A stretch of 64,000 nt of DNA from Streptomyces erythrochromogenes (GCF_036170895.1 NZ_CP108036.1:2046001-2110000), one strand, 5' to 3'. Numbered from the stretch's first letter, positions 35,157 to 44,928 are shown. Notes: generated from the letters alone by a model not told the origin. Numbers and translations: made by a program.

Positions 35157-36196
35157 ACATCCTCGCCGTCGCGATCTGGATCGCCGTCGTCGTCTCCTCC
35201 GTCCTGCTCGTGCGCGGGCTGCGCCGCGCCCGGCCCGGAGCCGCGGTCGCGTCGGCCGCCCTCCACGACCTGTCCGAGGCCGCGTTCCTGGTGGGCGGCC
35301 CCGGCACCGTCGTGGACGCCGCACTCGTCTCGATGCTCGGGGACGGCCGGCTGGTCGTCGGCGGTCCCGGCATCGTCCAGGTACGCCCCGGGGCGCGGGC
35401 GGGCGACCCTGCCGAACGCGCCGTGCTCCAGGCCCACGCCGCAGCCCCCTCGGGCTGGCTCTACCAGGTGCGCTACGGCGCCATGTGCGACCCGGCCGTC
35501 CAGGAGATCGGGGACGCCCTGGCCGCCCGCGGGCTCGTCGCCCCGCCCGGCAGCGGCCGGCGCTGGCGCCGCTGGGGGCTGGTCCAGGCCGTCGCGTGCG
35601 TGGTCTGGCTGGTGGCGTCGATCCCGCTGACCGTCGTGGGCTACGCCCTCGATCCCGACCCCGGCGTGCCGTTCATCGTGATGGTGGCGCCCGTGCTGCT
35701 GGCGGGCATCGTCCTGGGCCTGTTCTGCATGGCCCGCGCCGGGAACCGGGTCACCCCGGCCGGGCTGCGGGCGCTGCTCGCGCTGCGCTCCGCGTACGTG
35801 AACGACCGCACCCCGCACGTGCAGACCGCGCTCTTCGGCCTGCGCGGCCTGCGCGACCCGTTCCTGCGCCAGCAGCTGGTGCCCGCCGCGCGCAGCACCC
35901 GGCTCGCGGCAGCCCAGTCGGGTGCGCGCTCCCACCGCACGCACACCCGCTCGTCCTCGTCCGACTCCTCGCCCGAGCTGCTGCCGGTGATGTGGTGCGC
36001 GACGAGCGACGGGGGCGGCGGGGGCGGTTCGGGCTGCGGCTCCTCCGGCAGCAGCTGCGGAGGCGGTGGTGGCTCCGGCTGCTCGGGCAGCAGCGGTTCG
36101 AGCTGCGGTGGCTCGTCCTCCAGCTGTTCCAGTTCGAGCAGCTCCAGCTGTTCGAGTTCGAGCAGCTCCAGCTGTTCCAGTTCCAGCAGTTCCTGA
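35153..36196 (+). CDS. TIGR04222-type membrane protein with periodic Cys tail
   Basis: 347 residues. The N-terminus is a hydrophobic segment (about residues 2-20), the centre is a TIGR04222-like domain with two membrane spans ([20 protein letters not shown] and [20 protein letters not shown]), and the tail from residue 287 is almost only Gly, Ser and Cys. Cysteines fall at 282, then 295, 302, 310, 318, 325, 333, 341: seven in the tail every 7 or 8 residues. The last three units are encoded by 24-base repeats. GTG 35153 overlaps the MNIO stop, so the two are translated together. MNIO enzymes modify peptide cysteines, so the tail is the natural candidate substrate; this has not been shown for the pair. 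Confidence 0.85.
   Translation: MNILAVAIWIAVVVSSVLLVRGLRRARPGAAVASAALHDLSEAAFLVGGPGTVVDAALVSMLGDGRLVVGGPGIVQVRPGARAGDPAERAVLQAHAAAPSGWLYQVRYGAMCDPAVQEIGDALAARGLVAPPGSGRRWRRWGLVQAVACVVWLVASIPLTVVGYALDPDPGVPFIVMVAPVLLAGIVLGLFCMARAGNRVTPAGLRALLALRSAYVNDRTPHVQTALFGLRGLRDPFLRQQLVPAARSTRLAAAQSGARSHRTHTRSSSSDSSPELLPVMWCATSDGGGGGGSGCGSSGSSCGGGGGSGCSGSSGSSCGGSSSSCSSSSSSSCSSSSSSSCSSSSSS
36122..36193 (+). repeat. Three 24-base tandem repeats coding Ser-Cys-Ser units
   Basis: Three in-frame units at 36122-36145, 36146-36169 and 36170-36193, differing at one to three bases. Each encodes SCSSSSSS. They are the end of the Cys-rich tail of the membrane protein; its stop codon follows at once. Tandem units suggest growth by slippage or unequal exchange. 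Confidence 0.85.
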
Positions 36197-36259
36197 TACG
36201 GCAACCGGGGTCACGGCCGCCGACACCGGCCGGTGATCCTTTACAAGTGCGGCGCCCAG

Positions 36260-36288
36260 GCCTCTCATCGGTTCATCGGATGAGAGGC
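36260..36288 (+). promoter_or_regulatory. Hairpin overlapping the ribosome-binding site of the S33 peptidase
   Basis: A perfect 10-bp stem (36260-36269 with 36279-36288) around a 9-base loop. Its right arm covers the GAGAGG that would serve as ribosome-binding site for the ATG at 36298, and also an upstream ATG at 36280. It could hide the start site, or act as a weak terminator after the membrane-protein gene. Confidence 0.5.
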
Positions 36289-36297
36289 AGGGGCGCC

Positions 36298-37971
36298 ATG
36301 CGAACGAGAACCGCACGCCACGGATCCGTCGCGGCCGCGCTCTTCCTCGCCCTGTGCGCGCCCACCGCGGTGGCCGCACCCGTCCCGCGGACCCCGGACA
36401 CCGCCGACACCGGCGCCGCCGACGCCGAGAGCGCGGGAGCCGCGCTCGTCGCCCGCCGGGCGGCCCTCGCGGCCGCCTCCCGGGGTGGCGGCGCCGCCGG
36501 TCTCGACTTCCGCGCCTGCCCCGCCGTCGAGGACCTGCCGTCCCGCGTCCGGTGCGCCACCCTGCGCGTACCGCTCGACTACGCCCGCCCCGACGGCCCG
36601 CAGATCTCCCTGACCGTCAGCCGGGCCGCCGCCACCGGCGCCGGCGGCGCCGCCCGCCAGGGCGCGCTCGTGCAGAACCCCGGCGGCCCCGGGGCCTCCG
36701 GGATGTACTTCCCGCTCGTCGCCGACGTCCCCGGCTGGGAGCGGATCGCCGCCGCCTACGACCTCGTCGGCTACGCCCCGCGCGGGGTCGGGCGCTCGGC
36801 CCCGCTGTCCTGCACGGACCCCGCGGCCCGCCCGAAGGGTCCCGTCCAGGAGCCGGTCCACCCCTCTCCCGCGTACAAGGCGGAACGACTCGCGCAGGCC
36901 CGCGCGTACGCGAACGGCTGCGCACACCGGACCGGCGCGGCCCTGCCGTACTACACCACCCTGAACAACGCCCGTGACCTGCACGTGCTGCGCGCCGCGC
37001 TCGGCGAGGAGAAGCTGACCTTCATGGGCGCCTCGTACGGCACCTACCTCGCCGCCGTCTACGCCACCCTCTATCCCGGCCACGTCCGCCGGATGGTCCT
37101 CGACTCGGCGGTCGATCCCGACCCGCGCCGCGTCTGGTACCGCAACAACCTCGACCAGGCGCGCGGGTTCGAGGGCCGCTGGCACGACTTCCGGGCCTGG
37201 GTGGCCCGGCACCACGGCACGTACGGGCTCGGCACCACCCCCGCGGCCGTGCAGGCCGCCTACGAGCGGGTCCGCGACGCGGTGGCCCGTACCCCCGCCG
37301 GCGGGGCCGTGGGGACCGGCGAGCTGCGGGCCGCCTTCCTCCAGGCCGCCTACTACGACGACGTCTGGCCGGACCGGGCGGCGGCCCTGGCCGCGTTCCT
37401 GCTCGGCGATCCCTCACTGCTGGCCGCCCAGGCCGCCCCCGATCCGGCTGCGGCGGCCGAGGCCGAGAACGCGACGGCCGTCTACACGGCGGTGCTGTGC
37501 AACGACGCCCCCTGGCCCGCCGACTGGTCGACCTGGGACCGCGACAACTCCGAACTGGCCCGTACGGCCCCCTTCGAGACCTGGGCCAACGCCTTCCTCA
37601 ACCTGCCGTGCGCGTCCTGGCCGGTGCGCGGACGGCAGTCGCCGGTGGCGGTCGGGGCCCAGCCCGAACGGCTCCCGCGGACTCTCGTCGTCGCGGCGGA
37701 ACGGGACGGCGCGACCCCGTACCCGGGCGCGCTGGAACTCCAGCGGCGGCTCGGCGCCGGGGCGTCACTGGTGACGGAGACGGGAGCCGGCTCCCACGGA
37801 GTGGTCGGCGGACGCAACAACTGCGTGGACCGACACGTGGAGCGGTATCTGCTGACGGGCGCCACCCCGGGGTGGCGCGTCACGTGCGCGCCGCATCCGG
37901 AGCCCGCACCGGTGTCGCTGGACGACAGGGCGGCTGGCGCCCGCAGGGCGCTGCTGCCGCCGGTCGTCTGA
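36298..37971 (+). CDS. Secreted S33-type tripeptidyl aminopeptidase
   Basis: 557 residues. A Sec signal (HGSVAAALFLALCAPTAVAA, cut near residue 24) leads an alpha/beta hydrolase of the SlpD/Tap type. The nucleophile serine lies in FMGASYGTYLAAVYA, the oxyanion region in QNPGGPGASGM, and the aspartate and histidine near the C-terminus in AAERDGATPY and GAGSHGVVGG. These secreted enzymes cut tripeptides or single residues from the N-terminus of peptides. Ten or so codons upstream an ATG at 36280 is in frame; 36298 is preferred. It follows the MNIO/membrane protein pair by 101 bases; a link to processing of the tail is possible but unproven. Confidence 0.9.
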   Translation: MRTRTARHGSVAAALFLALCAPTAVAAPVPRTPDTADTGAADAESAGAALVARRAALAAASRGGGAAGLDFRACPAVEDLPSRVRCATLRVPLDYARPDGPQISLTVSRAAATGAGGAARQGALVQNPGGPGASGMYFPLVADVPGWERIAAAYDLVGYAPRGVGRSAPLSCTDPAARPKGPVQEPVHPSPAYKAERLAQARAYANGCAHRTGAALPYYTTLNNARDLHVLRAALGEEKLTFMGASYGTYLAAVYATLYPGHVRRMVLDSAVDPDPRRVWYRNNLDQARGFEGRWHDFRAWVARHHGTYGLGTTPAAVQAAYERVRDAVARTPAGGAVGTGELRAAFLQAAYYDDVWPDRAAALAAFLLGDPSLLAAQAAPDPAAAAEAENATAVYTAVLCNDAPWPADWSTWDRDNSELARTAPFETWANAFLNLPCASWPVRGRQSPVAVGAQPERLPRTLVVAAERDGATPYPGALELQRRLGAGASLVTETGAGSHGVVGGRNNCVDRHVERYLLTGATPGWRVTCAPHPEPAPVSLDDRAAGARRALLPPVV

Positions 37972-38084
37972 ACTTCCGGGCGGGATCTCCGGCTGCGTCG
38001 TTTCGGGGGCAGTGCCTCCCGATCCACCGGAGGCACTCACCTGACGGTGTGGTCGTCCTCCGGTCCTTCCCCCCAGGGGAGGTA

Positions 38085-38798
38085 TCAGGCGAGCCCGGCC
38101 ACCAGGTCGGCGACGGACTTGCGGCGCCCGGTGTAGAAGGGCACCTCTTCACGGACGTGCATACGGGCCTCGGAGGCGCGCAGGTGACGCATGAGGTCGA
38201 CGATGCGGTACAGCTCGTCCGCCTCGAAGGCCAGCAGCCACTCGTAGTCGCCCAGCGAGAAGGAGGCGACGGTGTTGGCGCGCACGTCCGGGTAGCCGCG
38301 GGCCATCTTGCCGTGGTCGGCGAGCATGCGGCGGCGGTCCTCGTCGGGCAGCAGGTACCAGTCGTAGCTGCGGACGAAGGGGTACACGCTGACGTAGTCG
38401 CGGGCGACCTCGTCGGCCAGGAAGGCCGGGATGTGCGACTTGTTGAACTCGGCCGGGCGGTGCAGGGCCATGTTCGACCACACCGGCTCCATCGCGCGGC
38501 CCAGCTTGGTACGGCGGAACAGGTTGTACGCGGTCTGCAGCTCGTCCGCGGTCTCCGCGTGCCACCAGATCATGATGTCGGCGTCGGCCCGCAGACCGGA
38601 GACGTCATAGGTGCCGCGGACGGTGATGTCCTTGGCGGCCAGCTGGTCGAACAGCTCCTGGACCTCGTCGGCGAAACCGGCGCGGTCCTCCGGCAGGACG
38701 TCCTTCAGCTTGAAGACGGACCACAGGGTGTAGCGGATGACCTCGTTGAGGTCCTTCGCCTTCTTCCCCGCGTTGGGAATCTTCTCTGGTGCAGTCAT
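38085..38798 (-). CDS. hemQ: Coproheme decarboxylase HemQ
   Basis: 237 residues of the chlorite-dismutase-like family. HemQ (ChdC) turns coproheme to heme b, the last step of the coproporphyrin-dependent pathway used by Actinobacteria and Firmicutes. Features seen: the N-terminal [11 protein letters not shown] and a conserved [18 protein letters not shown] with active-site residues, plus [16 protein letters not shown] carrying the tyrosine region. It is separated by only 4 bases from the upstream hemG, so the two form an operon. hemE lies 4.2 kb away on the same strand. Confidence 0.95.
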   Translation of the reverse strand: MTAPEKIPNAGKKAKDLNEVIRYTLWSVFKLKDVLPEDRAGFADEVQELFDQLAAKDITVRGTYDVSGLRADADIMIWWHAETADELQTAYNLFRRTKLGRAMEPVWSNMALHRPAEFNKSHIPAFLADEVARDYVSVYPFVRSYDWYLLPDEDRRRMLADHGKMARGYPDVRANTVASFSLGDYEWLLAFEADELYRIVDLMRHLRASEARMHVREEVPFYTGRRKSVADLVAGLA

Positions 38799-38802
38799 GT
38801 GC

Positions 38803-40302
38803 CTATTGTCCCGTGCGCTGATCAGTGGTCGGAGCCAGGGGTGCCGTACGCGCACCGAGCGAGGCGATCACCGTGTCCGCGGCCCGGCCGGCACTCGCGA
38901 CGCAGGCCGGAATGCCCACCCCGTCGTAGAGCGCGCCGCACACCGCGAGGCCGGGCAGGGCCTCGACGGCGGCGCGGATCCGGGCGACCCGGTCGAGGTG
39001 GCCGACCGGGTACTGGGGCAGTCCGCCGTCCCAGCGGGTGACGGTGGAGGCGACCGGCCGGGCCGTCAGGCCCACGGCCTCGCCGAGGTCGGTGAGGGAC
39101 ACCTCGACGAGCTCGCCGTCCTCGCGCTCCAGGTCGCGCTCGTCGGCGTACCGGCCGACGGAGGTGCGCAGCAGGAAGAGGTCGGGGTCCTTGCCGGCCC
39201 AGGCCCACTTGTTGCTGGAGAAGGTGGACGCCTTGATGGTCCGGCCGTCGACGGGCGGCACGAGGAATCCGCTGGCGCCGCCGCCGGTGACGGCGGCCGG
39301 CAGGTCGCGGCGCCGGAAGGCCATGGTGACCAGCGCCATGGAGGCGTATTCGACCTGGTTCAGCTCGGCCGCGGCGGCCGGCGCGAGGGAGTCCAGCAGC
39401 CGGGCGGCGGGCCCGGCCGGGACGGCCAGGACGACGCCGTCGGCCTCGAAGGTCTCCTCGGCGGCCACGACCCGCCAGCCTTCAGCCGTACGAAGGACCT
39501 CCCGCACGGGGGTGCCGGTGACGATCCGCGCACCGGCCTTGCGGCAGGCCTCGGCCACGGCGAGCGGGAGGCGTCCGATGCCCCCGTCGATACCGGCGAA
39601 GACCGGGCCGGCCTGCTGGGGCCCGCTCTGCGCCTTGCGCTGCAGTTCCCGTACGCCGTCGCCCAGCAGGGCGTGCGTGCGGGCGGCCTCGAAGAGCTGG
39701 GGCACGGCGGCCCGCATGGAGATGCGGTAGGCGTCGCCCGCGTAGACCCCGCCGAGCAGCGGTTCCACCAGCCGGTCGACGACCTCGCGGCCGAGGCGGG
39801 CAGCCACGTACGCGCCGACGGCGACGTCCTCGCCGATCTCGGTGGGCGGCAGCGTCCGCTCGGCCTCGATGCGGGCCAGGCCCTCTGCGGAGAGGACCCC
39901 GGAGGCGGCCAGCGGACCGAGGTCGCCGGGGACGCCCATGACGTGGCCGCGCGGCATCGGCCGCAGCGCGCCCCTGGTCCACAGGTGGGCGGTGGCGGTG
40001 GCGGGCGGCTGCACGGCGTCGGCCAGGCCCACGGCCTCGGCGAGGGCGACGGCCTCGGGGCGGCGGGCGAGCATGGACTCGGCGCCGAGGTCGACGGGGG
40101 CCCCGGCGAGTTCGCCGGAGTACAGCTTTCCGCCGAGCCTCGGTCCGGCCTCCAGCAGCGTGACGCGGGCGCCTTCGGCGAGCAGCCGGTGGGCCGCCGC
40201 GAGGCCCGCGATCCCGCCGCCGATGACGACGACGTGGCCCGGGGAGCCGGCGGGCCGGGTGGGGCTCCCCGGCCGATCCGTACGCATGTCCGCTTCGTGC
40301 AT
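38803..40302 (-). CDS. hemG: Coproporphyrinogen/protoporphyrinogen III oxidase
   Basis: 499 residues, a FAD flavoprotein of the HemY/CgoX type. The dinucleotide-binding motif [18 protein letters not shown] lies near residue 22, and the C-terminal FAD segment [19 protein letters not shown] closes the site. It oxidises coproporphyrinogen III to coproporphyrin III with oxygen. ATG 40302 is used; GTG 40308 and ATG 40287 are possible. The upstream region is divergent from the DUF4349 gene (139 bases). The gene is placed just before hemQ, which agrees with the coproporphyrin route. Confidence 0.94.
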   Translation of the reverse strand: MHEADMRTDRPGSPTRPAGSPGHVVVIGGGIAGLAAAHRLLAEGARVTLLEAGPRLGGKLYSGELAGAPVDLGAESMLARRPEAVALAEAVGLADAVQPPATATAHLWTRGALRPMPRGHVMGVPGDLGPLAASGVLSAEGLARIEAERTLPPTEIGEDVAVGAYVAARLGREVVDRLVEPLLGGVYAGDAYRISMRAAVPQLFEAARTHALLGDGVRELQRKAQSGPQQAGPVFAGIDGGIGRLPLAVAEACRKAGARIVTGTPVREVLRTAEGWRVVAAEETFEADGVVLAVPAGPAARLLDSLAPAAAAELNQVEYASMALVTMAFRRRDLPAAVTGGGASGFLVPPVDGRTIKASTFSSNKWAWAGKDPDLFLLRTSVGRYADERDLEREDGELVEVSLTDLGEAVGLTARPVASTVTRWDGGLPQYPVGHLDRVARIRAAVEALPGLAVCGALYDGVGIPACVASAGRAADTVIASLGARTAPLAPTTDQRTGQ

Positions 40303-40441
40303 GGACACATCGTCTCAGACCGATCACCGAGGCCGGACCGTGACCGCATCGGGACCGGCCCGGAACCGCGTGTGCGAAACCCGCGACGGGACCCTGTACG
40401 TCGAAACGGCAACACCAGCCGATCATCGGGGGTTTACAGCG

Positions 40442-41464
40442 ATGCACAGCATCAGCAGACACCGTTCCGCGGCGGCCCTGGCCGCCCTCTCCCTCACCGG
40501 GGTGCTCGCGCTCACCGGCTGCGGCGCGGACGGCCAGGGCTCGGCGAGCGACAAGGCGGCGGTCGCACCGCCCGCGGCGGACGGCAAGGCCCGGGAGGGG
40601 GCGGCGGGCGCCGCGGCGGCCCCGGCGCCGGCGGGGTCGGCGGGGTCGGCGGGGTCGGCCGCCAAGAACGACGGGGCGCCGGTCGCGGTGCGCCCGAACG
40701 TCATCCGTACGGCCACGCTCGGCATCGAGACGACCGACGTCCAGAAGACGCTCGCGGCCGCCCGCACCGCGGCCGACGGCGCGGGCGGCTACGTCGGCAA
40801 CGAGTCGACCAAGCGCGGCGAGGACGGCCGGATGACCTCGACGGTGACCCTGCGGGTGCCCGGCGAGCGCTACGACGCCGTGCTCGGCGCCATGGAAGGC
40901 AGCGGGAAGCTGCTGCACCGCAAGGTCGACGCGCAGGACGTCACCGAGAAGGTCGCCGACATCAACAGCCGTGTCTCCTCGCAGCAGGCGAGCGTGGCGC
41001 GGGTGCGCGAGATGATGGGCAAGGCCTCGGCGCTGAGCGAGGTGGTGATGCTGGAGAGCGAGCTGAGCCGGCGCCAGTCGGACCTGGAGTCGCTGCTGGC
41101 GCAGCAGACGGCGCTGAAGGACCAGACCTCGATGGGCACGATCACGCTGGAGGTCTCCGAACCGGCCCCCGCGGCGGAGGAGGAGAAGAAGAAGGAGAAG
41201 GAGCCCACCTTCCTCGGTGCGCTGAGCGGCGGCTGGGAGGTCTTCACGAAGATCCTGCGCTACCTGATGGTGGCGCTCGGGGCGCTGCTGCCGTTCCTGC
41301 TGACGGCTTCGGCGGTGGTGGTGCTGGTCCGGGTGTACCGGCGGTGGCGGCCGGCGCGGCCGAAGACGGGCCTGACCCCGAAGCGGGTGCCGGTGCCGGC
41401 GGCGCGGACGGCGCCTCCGGCCGGGGCTCCTGCCCCGGACTCCGAGGCCGACGTGCGGGACTGA
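40442..41464 (+). CDS. DUF4349 lipoprotein
   Basis: 340 residues. A lipobox LTGC at residue 27 gives a lipid anchor after a Sec signal. The mature N-terminus is Ala/Gly-rich; the DUF4349 core begins NVIRTATLGIETTDVQKT, continues with YDAVLGAMEGSGKLLHRK, and contains a long coiled-coil-like helix (DVTEKVADINSRVSSQQAS through SDLESLLAQQ). A membrane span YLMVALGALLPFLLTASAVV at about residue 285-305 precedes a basic cytoplasmic tail. So the protein is probably anchored at both ends. Function is unknown; the family is common in Actinobacteria. It is divergent from hemG and followed by a flavoprotein gene (59 bases). Confidence 0.88.
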   Translation: MHSISRHRSAAALAALSLTGVLALTGCGADGQGSASDKAAVAPPAADGKAREGAAGAAAAPAPAGSAGSAGSAAKNDGAPVAVRPNVIRTATLGIETTDVQKTLAAARTAADGAGGYVGNESTKRGEDGRMTSTVTLRVPGERYDAVLGAMEGSGKLLHRKVDAQDVTEKVADINSRVSSQQASVARVREMMGKASALSEVVMLESELSRRQSDLESLLAQQTALKDQTSMGTITLEVSEPAPAAEEEKKKEKEPTFLGALSGGWEVFTKILRYLMVALGALLPFLLTASAVVVLVRVYRRWRPARPKTGLTPKRVPVPAARTAPPAGAPAPDSEADVRD

Positions 41465-41523
41465 ACGCGCGTTCGCCCGTAGCGTGTTCACCATTCGACA
41501 GCGGTGAAGGGGCGGTACGGGCG

Positions 41524-42906
41524 ATGGCGACGGAACGACTGGTGGTGGTCGGGGGCGACGCGGCGGGGATGTCCGCCGCGTCGCAGGCCCGCAGGCTGAA
41601 GGGTCCGCAGGAGCTGGAGATCGTCGCCTTCGAGCGCGGCCGCTTCACCTCCTACTCTGCGTGCGGCATCCCGTACTGGGTCGGCGGCCTGGTCGCCGAG
41701 CGCGACGACCTGATCGCCCGCACCCCCGAGGAGCACCGGGCCCGGGACATCGACCTGCACACCCGCACGGAGGTGGTGGAGCTCGATCTGGCCGGGTCGC
41801 GGGTCCGCGCCCGCGATCTGGACGGCGGATCCGAGTCGTGGACCCCCTACGACAAGCTCGTCCTCGCCACCGGCGCCCGGCCCGTGCGCCCCCGCCTGCC
41901 CGGCATCGGCGCGCACGGGGTGCACGGCATCCAGACCCTGGACGACGGCCAGCGGCTCATGGACTCGCTGGAGCGCACGCGGGGCCGGCGGGCGGTCGTG
42001 GTCGGCGCGGGCTACATCGGCGTGGAGATGGCCGAGGCCCTGGTGCTGCGGGGCTACGAGGTGACCGTCCTGCACCGGGGCGAGCAGCCGATGGCCACGC
42101 TGGACCCGGACATGGGCGGCCTGGTGCACAGCGCGATGAACCGCATGGGGATCGTCACGGTGGCGCGCGCCGAGGTCACCAAGATCCTCGCCGACGAAGA
42201 GGGCCGGGCCCGCGCGGTGGCAACGTCCGCCGGCGAGGAGTACCCGGCGGACGTGGTCGTGCTCGGCATCGGCGTGGAGCCGCGGACGGCGCTGGCCCGC
42301 GACGCCGGCCTCCCGCTCGGCCCTTCGGGCGGGATCCTCACGGACCTGTCGATGCGCGTGCGCGGTCACGAGAACGTCTGGGCGGGCGGCGACTGCGTGG
42401 AGGTCCTCGACCTGGTCGCGGGCCGCACCCGGCACATCCCGCTGGGCACCCACGCCAACAAGCACGGCCAGGTCATCGGCTCCGGGGTGGGCGGCGGCTA
42501 CGCGACCTTCCCGGGGGTGGTCGGCACGGCGGTCAGCAAGGTCTGCGACCTGGAGATCGCCCGTACGGGGCTGCGCGAGCGGGACGCGCTGGAGGCGGGC
42601 CTGCGCTTCGTGACGGCCACCATCACCTCCACCAACACGGCGGGCTACTACCCGCAGGCGGCGCAGATGACGGTGAAGATGCTGGCGGAGCGCCGTACGG
42701 GCCGCCTCCTGGGCGTACAGATCGTCGGCGGCGCCGGTTCCGCGAAGCGGGTGGACGTCGCGGCGGTGGCCCTCACGGCGGGCATGACGGTCGAGCAGGT
42801 GGTCTCGCTCGACCTCGGCTACGCCCCGCCGTTCTCCCCGGTCTGGGACCCGGTCCTGGTGGCGGCCCGCAAGGCGGTCTCCGCGGTCCGCGCAGCGGGC
42901 GTCTGA
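41524..42906 (+). CDS. CoA-disulfide-reductase-like flavoprotein
   Basis: 460 residues of the pyridine-nucleotide disulfide oxidoreductase superfamily. FAD-binding motif LVVVGGDAAGMSAASQA, a single redox cysteine in YSACGIPYWVGG at about residue 44 (the pattern of CoA-disulfide reductase and NADH oxidase, one cysteine rather than CxxxxC), NAD-binding VVVGAGYIGVEMAEAL, and C-terminal dimerisation domain. It should reduce CoA disulfide or a related low-molecular thiol, or oxygen; substrate not proven. It follows the DUF4349 gene by 59 bases on the same strand and ends before a strong hairpin shared with hemE. Confidence 0.88.
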   Translation: MATERLVVVGGDAAGMSAASQARRLKGPQELEIVAFERGRFTSYSACGIPYWVGGLVAERDDLIARTPEEHRARDIDLHTRTEVVELDLAGSRVRARDLDGGSESWTPYDKLVLATGARPVRPRLPGIGAHGVHGIQTLDDGQRLMDSLERTRGRRAVVVGAGYIGVEMAEALVLRGYEVTVLHRGEQPMATLDPDMGGLVHSAMNRMGIVTVARAEVTKILADEEGRARAVATSAGEEYPADVVVLGIGVEPRTALARDAGLPLGPSGGILTDLSMRVRGHENVWAGGDCVEVLDLVAGRTRHIPLGTHANKHGQVIGSGVGGGYATFPGVVGTAVSKVCDLEIARTGLRERDALEAGLRFVTATITSTNTAGYYPQAAQMTVKMLAERRTGRLLGVQIVGGAGSAKRVDVAAVALTAGMTVEQVVSLDLGYAPPFSPVWDPVLVAARKAVSAVRAAGV

Positions 42907-42953
42907 CCGCTCTGCCCGGGGCTCGACTCCGAGCGGACCCTCCGTCGGACATG

Positions 42954-43002
42954 CGAAACGTCGGTCCGTGCCATGTCATGCAGGGCGCGGACCGACGTTT
43001 CG
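42954..43002. terminator. Bidirectional terminator between flavoprotein gene and hemE
   Basis: A perfect 15-bp stem (42954-42968 with 42988-43002) and an 18-base loop, between convergent genes. Symmetry and position suit termination in both directions. Confidence 0.88.
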
Positions 43003-43026
43003 GTCCTGCTCGGGTGCGGGTTCCGC

Positions 43027-44091
43027 TCAGCGGGCCGTCTTGGTGTGGACGTAGTCCACCAGGCGGGTCAGCGCCTCGGGGTCGGTCGTCGGGAGGACGC
43101 CGTGGCCGAGGTTGAAGACGTGGCCCTCCAGGCCGGCGGCCGCAGCGAGGACCTCGTCCGTCTTGGCCTCGACCGCCTCCGTGGTGGAGAAGAGCACGGC
43201 CGGGTCCAGGTTGCCCTGGAGGGCCTTGCCCGGGCCGACCCGGCGGGCCGCCTCGTCGAGCGCGACGCGGTAGTCGACGCCCACGACGTCCGCACCGGCT
43301 TCGCCCATCAGGCCGAGGAGCTCGCCGGTGCCGACGCCGAAGTGGATCCGCGGGACCCCGTAGGAGGCGACGGACTGCAGGACCTTCGCCGAGGCGGGCA
43401 TGACGGAGCGGCGGTAGTCCGCCGGGGCGAGCGCGCCGACCCAGGAGTCGAAGAGCTGGACGGCGGAGGCGCCGGCCTCGATCTGGACCTTCAGGAAGGC
43501 GGAGGTGATCTCCGCGAGGCGGTCGAGCAGGTCGGCCCAGAGCTGCGGGTCCCCGTACATGAGGGCCTTGGTGTGCTCGTGGTTCTTGGAGGGGCCGCCC
43601 TCGACCAGGTAGCTCGCGAGGGTGAAAGGCGCGCCCGCGAAACCGATCAACGGCGTGGAGCCCAGTTCACCCGTGAGCATGCCGATCGCCTCGGTGACGT
43701 ACGAGACGTCCTCAGGGGTGAGGTCGCGCAGTTGTGCGAGGTCCTCGCGGCGGCGGATCGGCTGGGCTACGACCGGGCCGACGCCCGGCTTGATGTCCAG
43801 GTCGACGCCGATGGCCTTGAGCGGGACCACGATGTCGGAGAAGAAGATCGCCGCGTCGACGTTGTGGCGCCGCACCGGCTGCATGGTGATCTCGGTGACC
43901 AGGTCGGGCCGCATGCAGGACTCGAGCATCGCGGTGCCCTCGCGGACCTTGCGGTACTCGGGGAGTGAGCGCCCGGCCTGCCGCATGAACCACACCGGCG
44001 TGTGCGGCACCGGCTCCCGCCGGCACGCCTTCAGGAAGGCGGAATCGTACGTCTGGCTCGGCTGGCCCTTGGGGCTGTCGTTGGCGCTCAC
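43027..44091 (-). CDS. hemE: Uroporphyrinogen decarboxylase
   Basis: 354 residues. HemE removes four carboxyl groups to give coproporphyrinogen III, the substrate of the downstream oxidase. The signatures are complete: [16 protein letters not shown] near the N-terminus with the two arginines and the lysine/aspartate pair, and [19 protein letters not shown] 44091 fits the usual start ([11 protein letters not shown] follows); the longer open frame upstream is a shadow. It is divergent from the DUF3000 gene (91 bases). Confidence 0.96.
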   Translation of the reverse strand: MSANDSPKGQPSQTYDSAFLKACRREPVPHTPVWFMRQAGRSLPEYRKVREGTAMLESCMRPDLVTEITMQPVRRHNVDAAIFFSDIVVPLKAIGVDLDIKPGVGPVVAQPIRRREDLAQLRDLTPEDVSYVTEAIGMLTGELGSTPLIGFAGAPFTLASYLVEGGPSKNHEHTKALMYGDPQLWADLLDRLAEITSAFLKVQIEAGASAVQLFDSWVGALAPADYRRSVMPASAKVLQSVASYGVPRIHFGVGTGELLGLMGEAGADVVGVDYRVALDEAARRVGPGKALQGNLDPAVLFSTTEAVEAKTDEVLAAAAGLEGHVFNLGHGVLPTTDPEALTRLVDYVHTKTAR

Positions 44092-44169
44092 GACCCAAAT
44101 CTTCGCACGTATGAAGAAGTGCCCGTCCCGGCGCGGGTGTCCCTGCGCCGTACGGCCGCACATACCGCC

Positions 44170-44175
44170 TAGTCT
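44170..44175 (+). promoter_or_regulatory. -10 element of the DUF3000 gene
   Basis: TAGTCT ends 7 bases before the ATG at 44183, implying a transcript that starts at or beside the start codon (leaderless). No -35 with good match was seen. Confidence 0.45.
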
Positions 44176-44182
44176 TCCCCGC

Positions 44183-44839
44183 ATGGCTGCGGCTCAGGGA
44201 CGATTTTCAGATGGCGCCGACGGTACGGACAGTGCGAAGGAGAGCTCCGTCCCACTCCCGTTCCGCCGGGCGGTCGAAGGATTGAAGAAGGCCCGGCTGC
44301 GCCCGGGGGTCGAGATCGATCCGACGAAGCCGCCCCAGCGGCTGGCCCCGTACGCCTACGCGCTGGAGGCCGCGGTGGTGGACGGGGAGGACGACCTGGC
44401 CGACGGCCGGCTCATCCTGCTCCACGATCCGGCCGGGCACGACGCCTGGCACGGGACCTTCCGGCTGGTGACGCTCGTACGGGCGGAGCTGGAGCCCGAG
44501 ATGGCCGCGGACCCGCTGCTGCCCGAGGTGTGCTGGTCCTGGCTGACGGGGGCCCTGGAGGCGCGCGGGCTGGCCTACGGCGAGGCGAGCGGAACGGTGA
44601 CCATGGCGAGCTCGCACTACTTCGGCGGGCTCGCGGAGCGGCGGCCCGCGACGCAGATCGAGATCAGAGCCTCCTGGACGCCGCGCGAGGGCGTGGGCGG
44701 GGTCCCGGACACCCCGGCGCACCTGTCGGCGTGGTGCGAACTGATCTGCCAGATCGCGGGGCTGCCGCCGGTGGGTCCGACGGACACGGCGACGGGCGTG
44801 GTCTCCCTGCCACAGCGCCGCGGTCCGCACCACCCGTAG
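44183..44839 (+). CDS. DUF3000 protein
   Basis: 218 residues, typical length of DUF3000, a family confined to Actinobacteria. No signal peptide or membrane span. Conserved blocks seen: [60 protein letters not shown] and [14 protein letters not shown]. No function is known. It is divergent from hemE and ends before a hairpin. Confidence 0.88.
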   Translation: MAAAQGRFSDGADGTDSAKESSVPLPFRRAVEGLKKARLRPGVEIDPTKPPQRLAPYAYALEAAVVDGEDDLADGRLILLHDPAGHDAWHGTFRLVTLVRAELEPEMAADPLLPEVCWSWLTGALEARGLAYGEASGTVTMASSHYFGGLAERRPATQIEIRASWTPREGVGGVPDTPAHLSAWCELICQIAGLPPVGPTDTATGVVSLPQRRGPHHP

Positions 44840-44882
44840 GCACGGGGCCGTACGGCCGCCACGGGACGGGGAACGCCCGGCC

Positions 44883-44928
44883 GAAGCCCGCAACGGAGTG
44901 TCACAACCCGGCCTCCGTTGTGGGCTTC
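44883..44928 (+). terminator. Hairpin terminator after DUF3000 gene
   Basis: A 16-bp stem (44883-44898 with 44913-44928) with one G-T pair and a 14-base loop; no T run. It ends the DUF3000 transcript and isolates the whiI promoter downstream. Confidence 0.8.

Noticed and set aside
35641..36204. A minus-strand frame with repeated LLELEQLE
   Set aside because: It is the reverse reading of the Ser/Cys repeat codons; composition explains the pattern, and the plus-strand gene is coupled to the MNIO.
38737..42906. A long open frame on the plus strand covering hemG antisense and running into the flavoprotein gene
   Set aside because: The part before 41524 is antisense to hemG and Gly/Asp/Val-rich with no motifs; only the flavoprotein from 41524 is real. 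High GC makes such antisense frames common.
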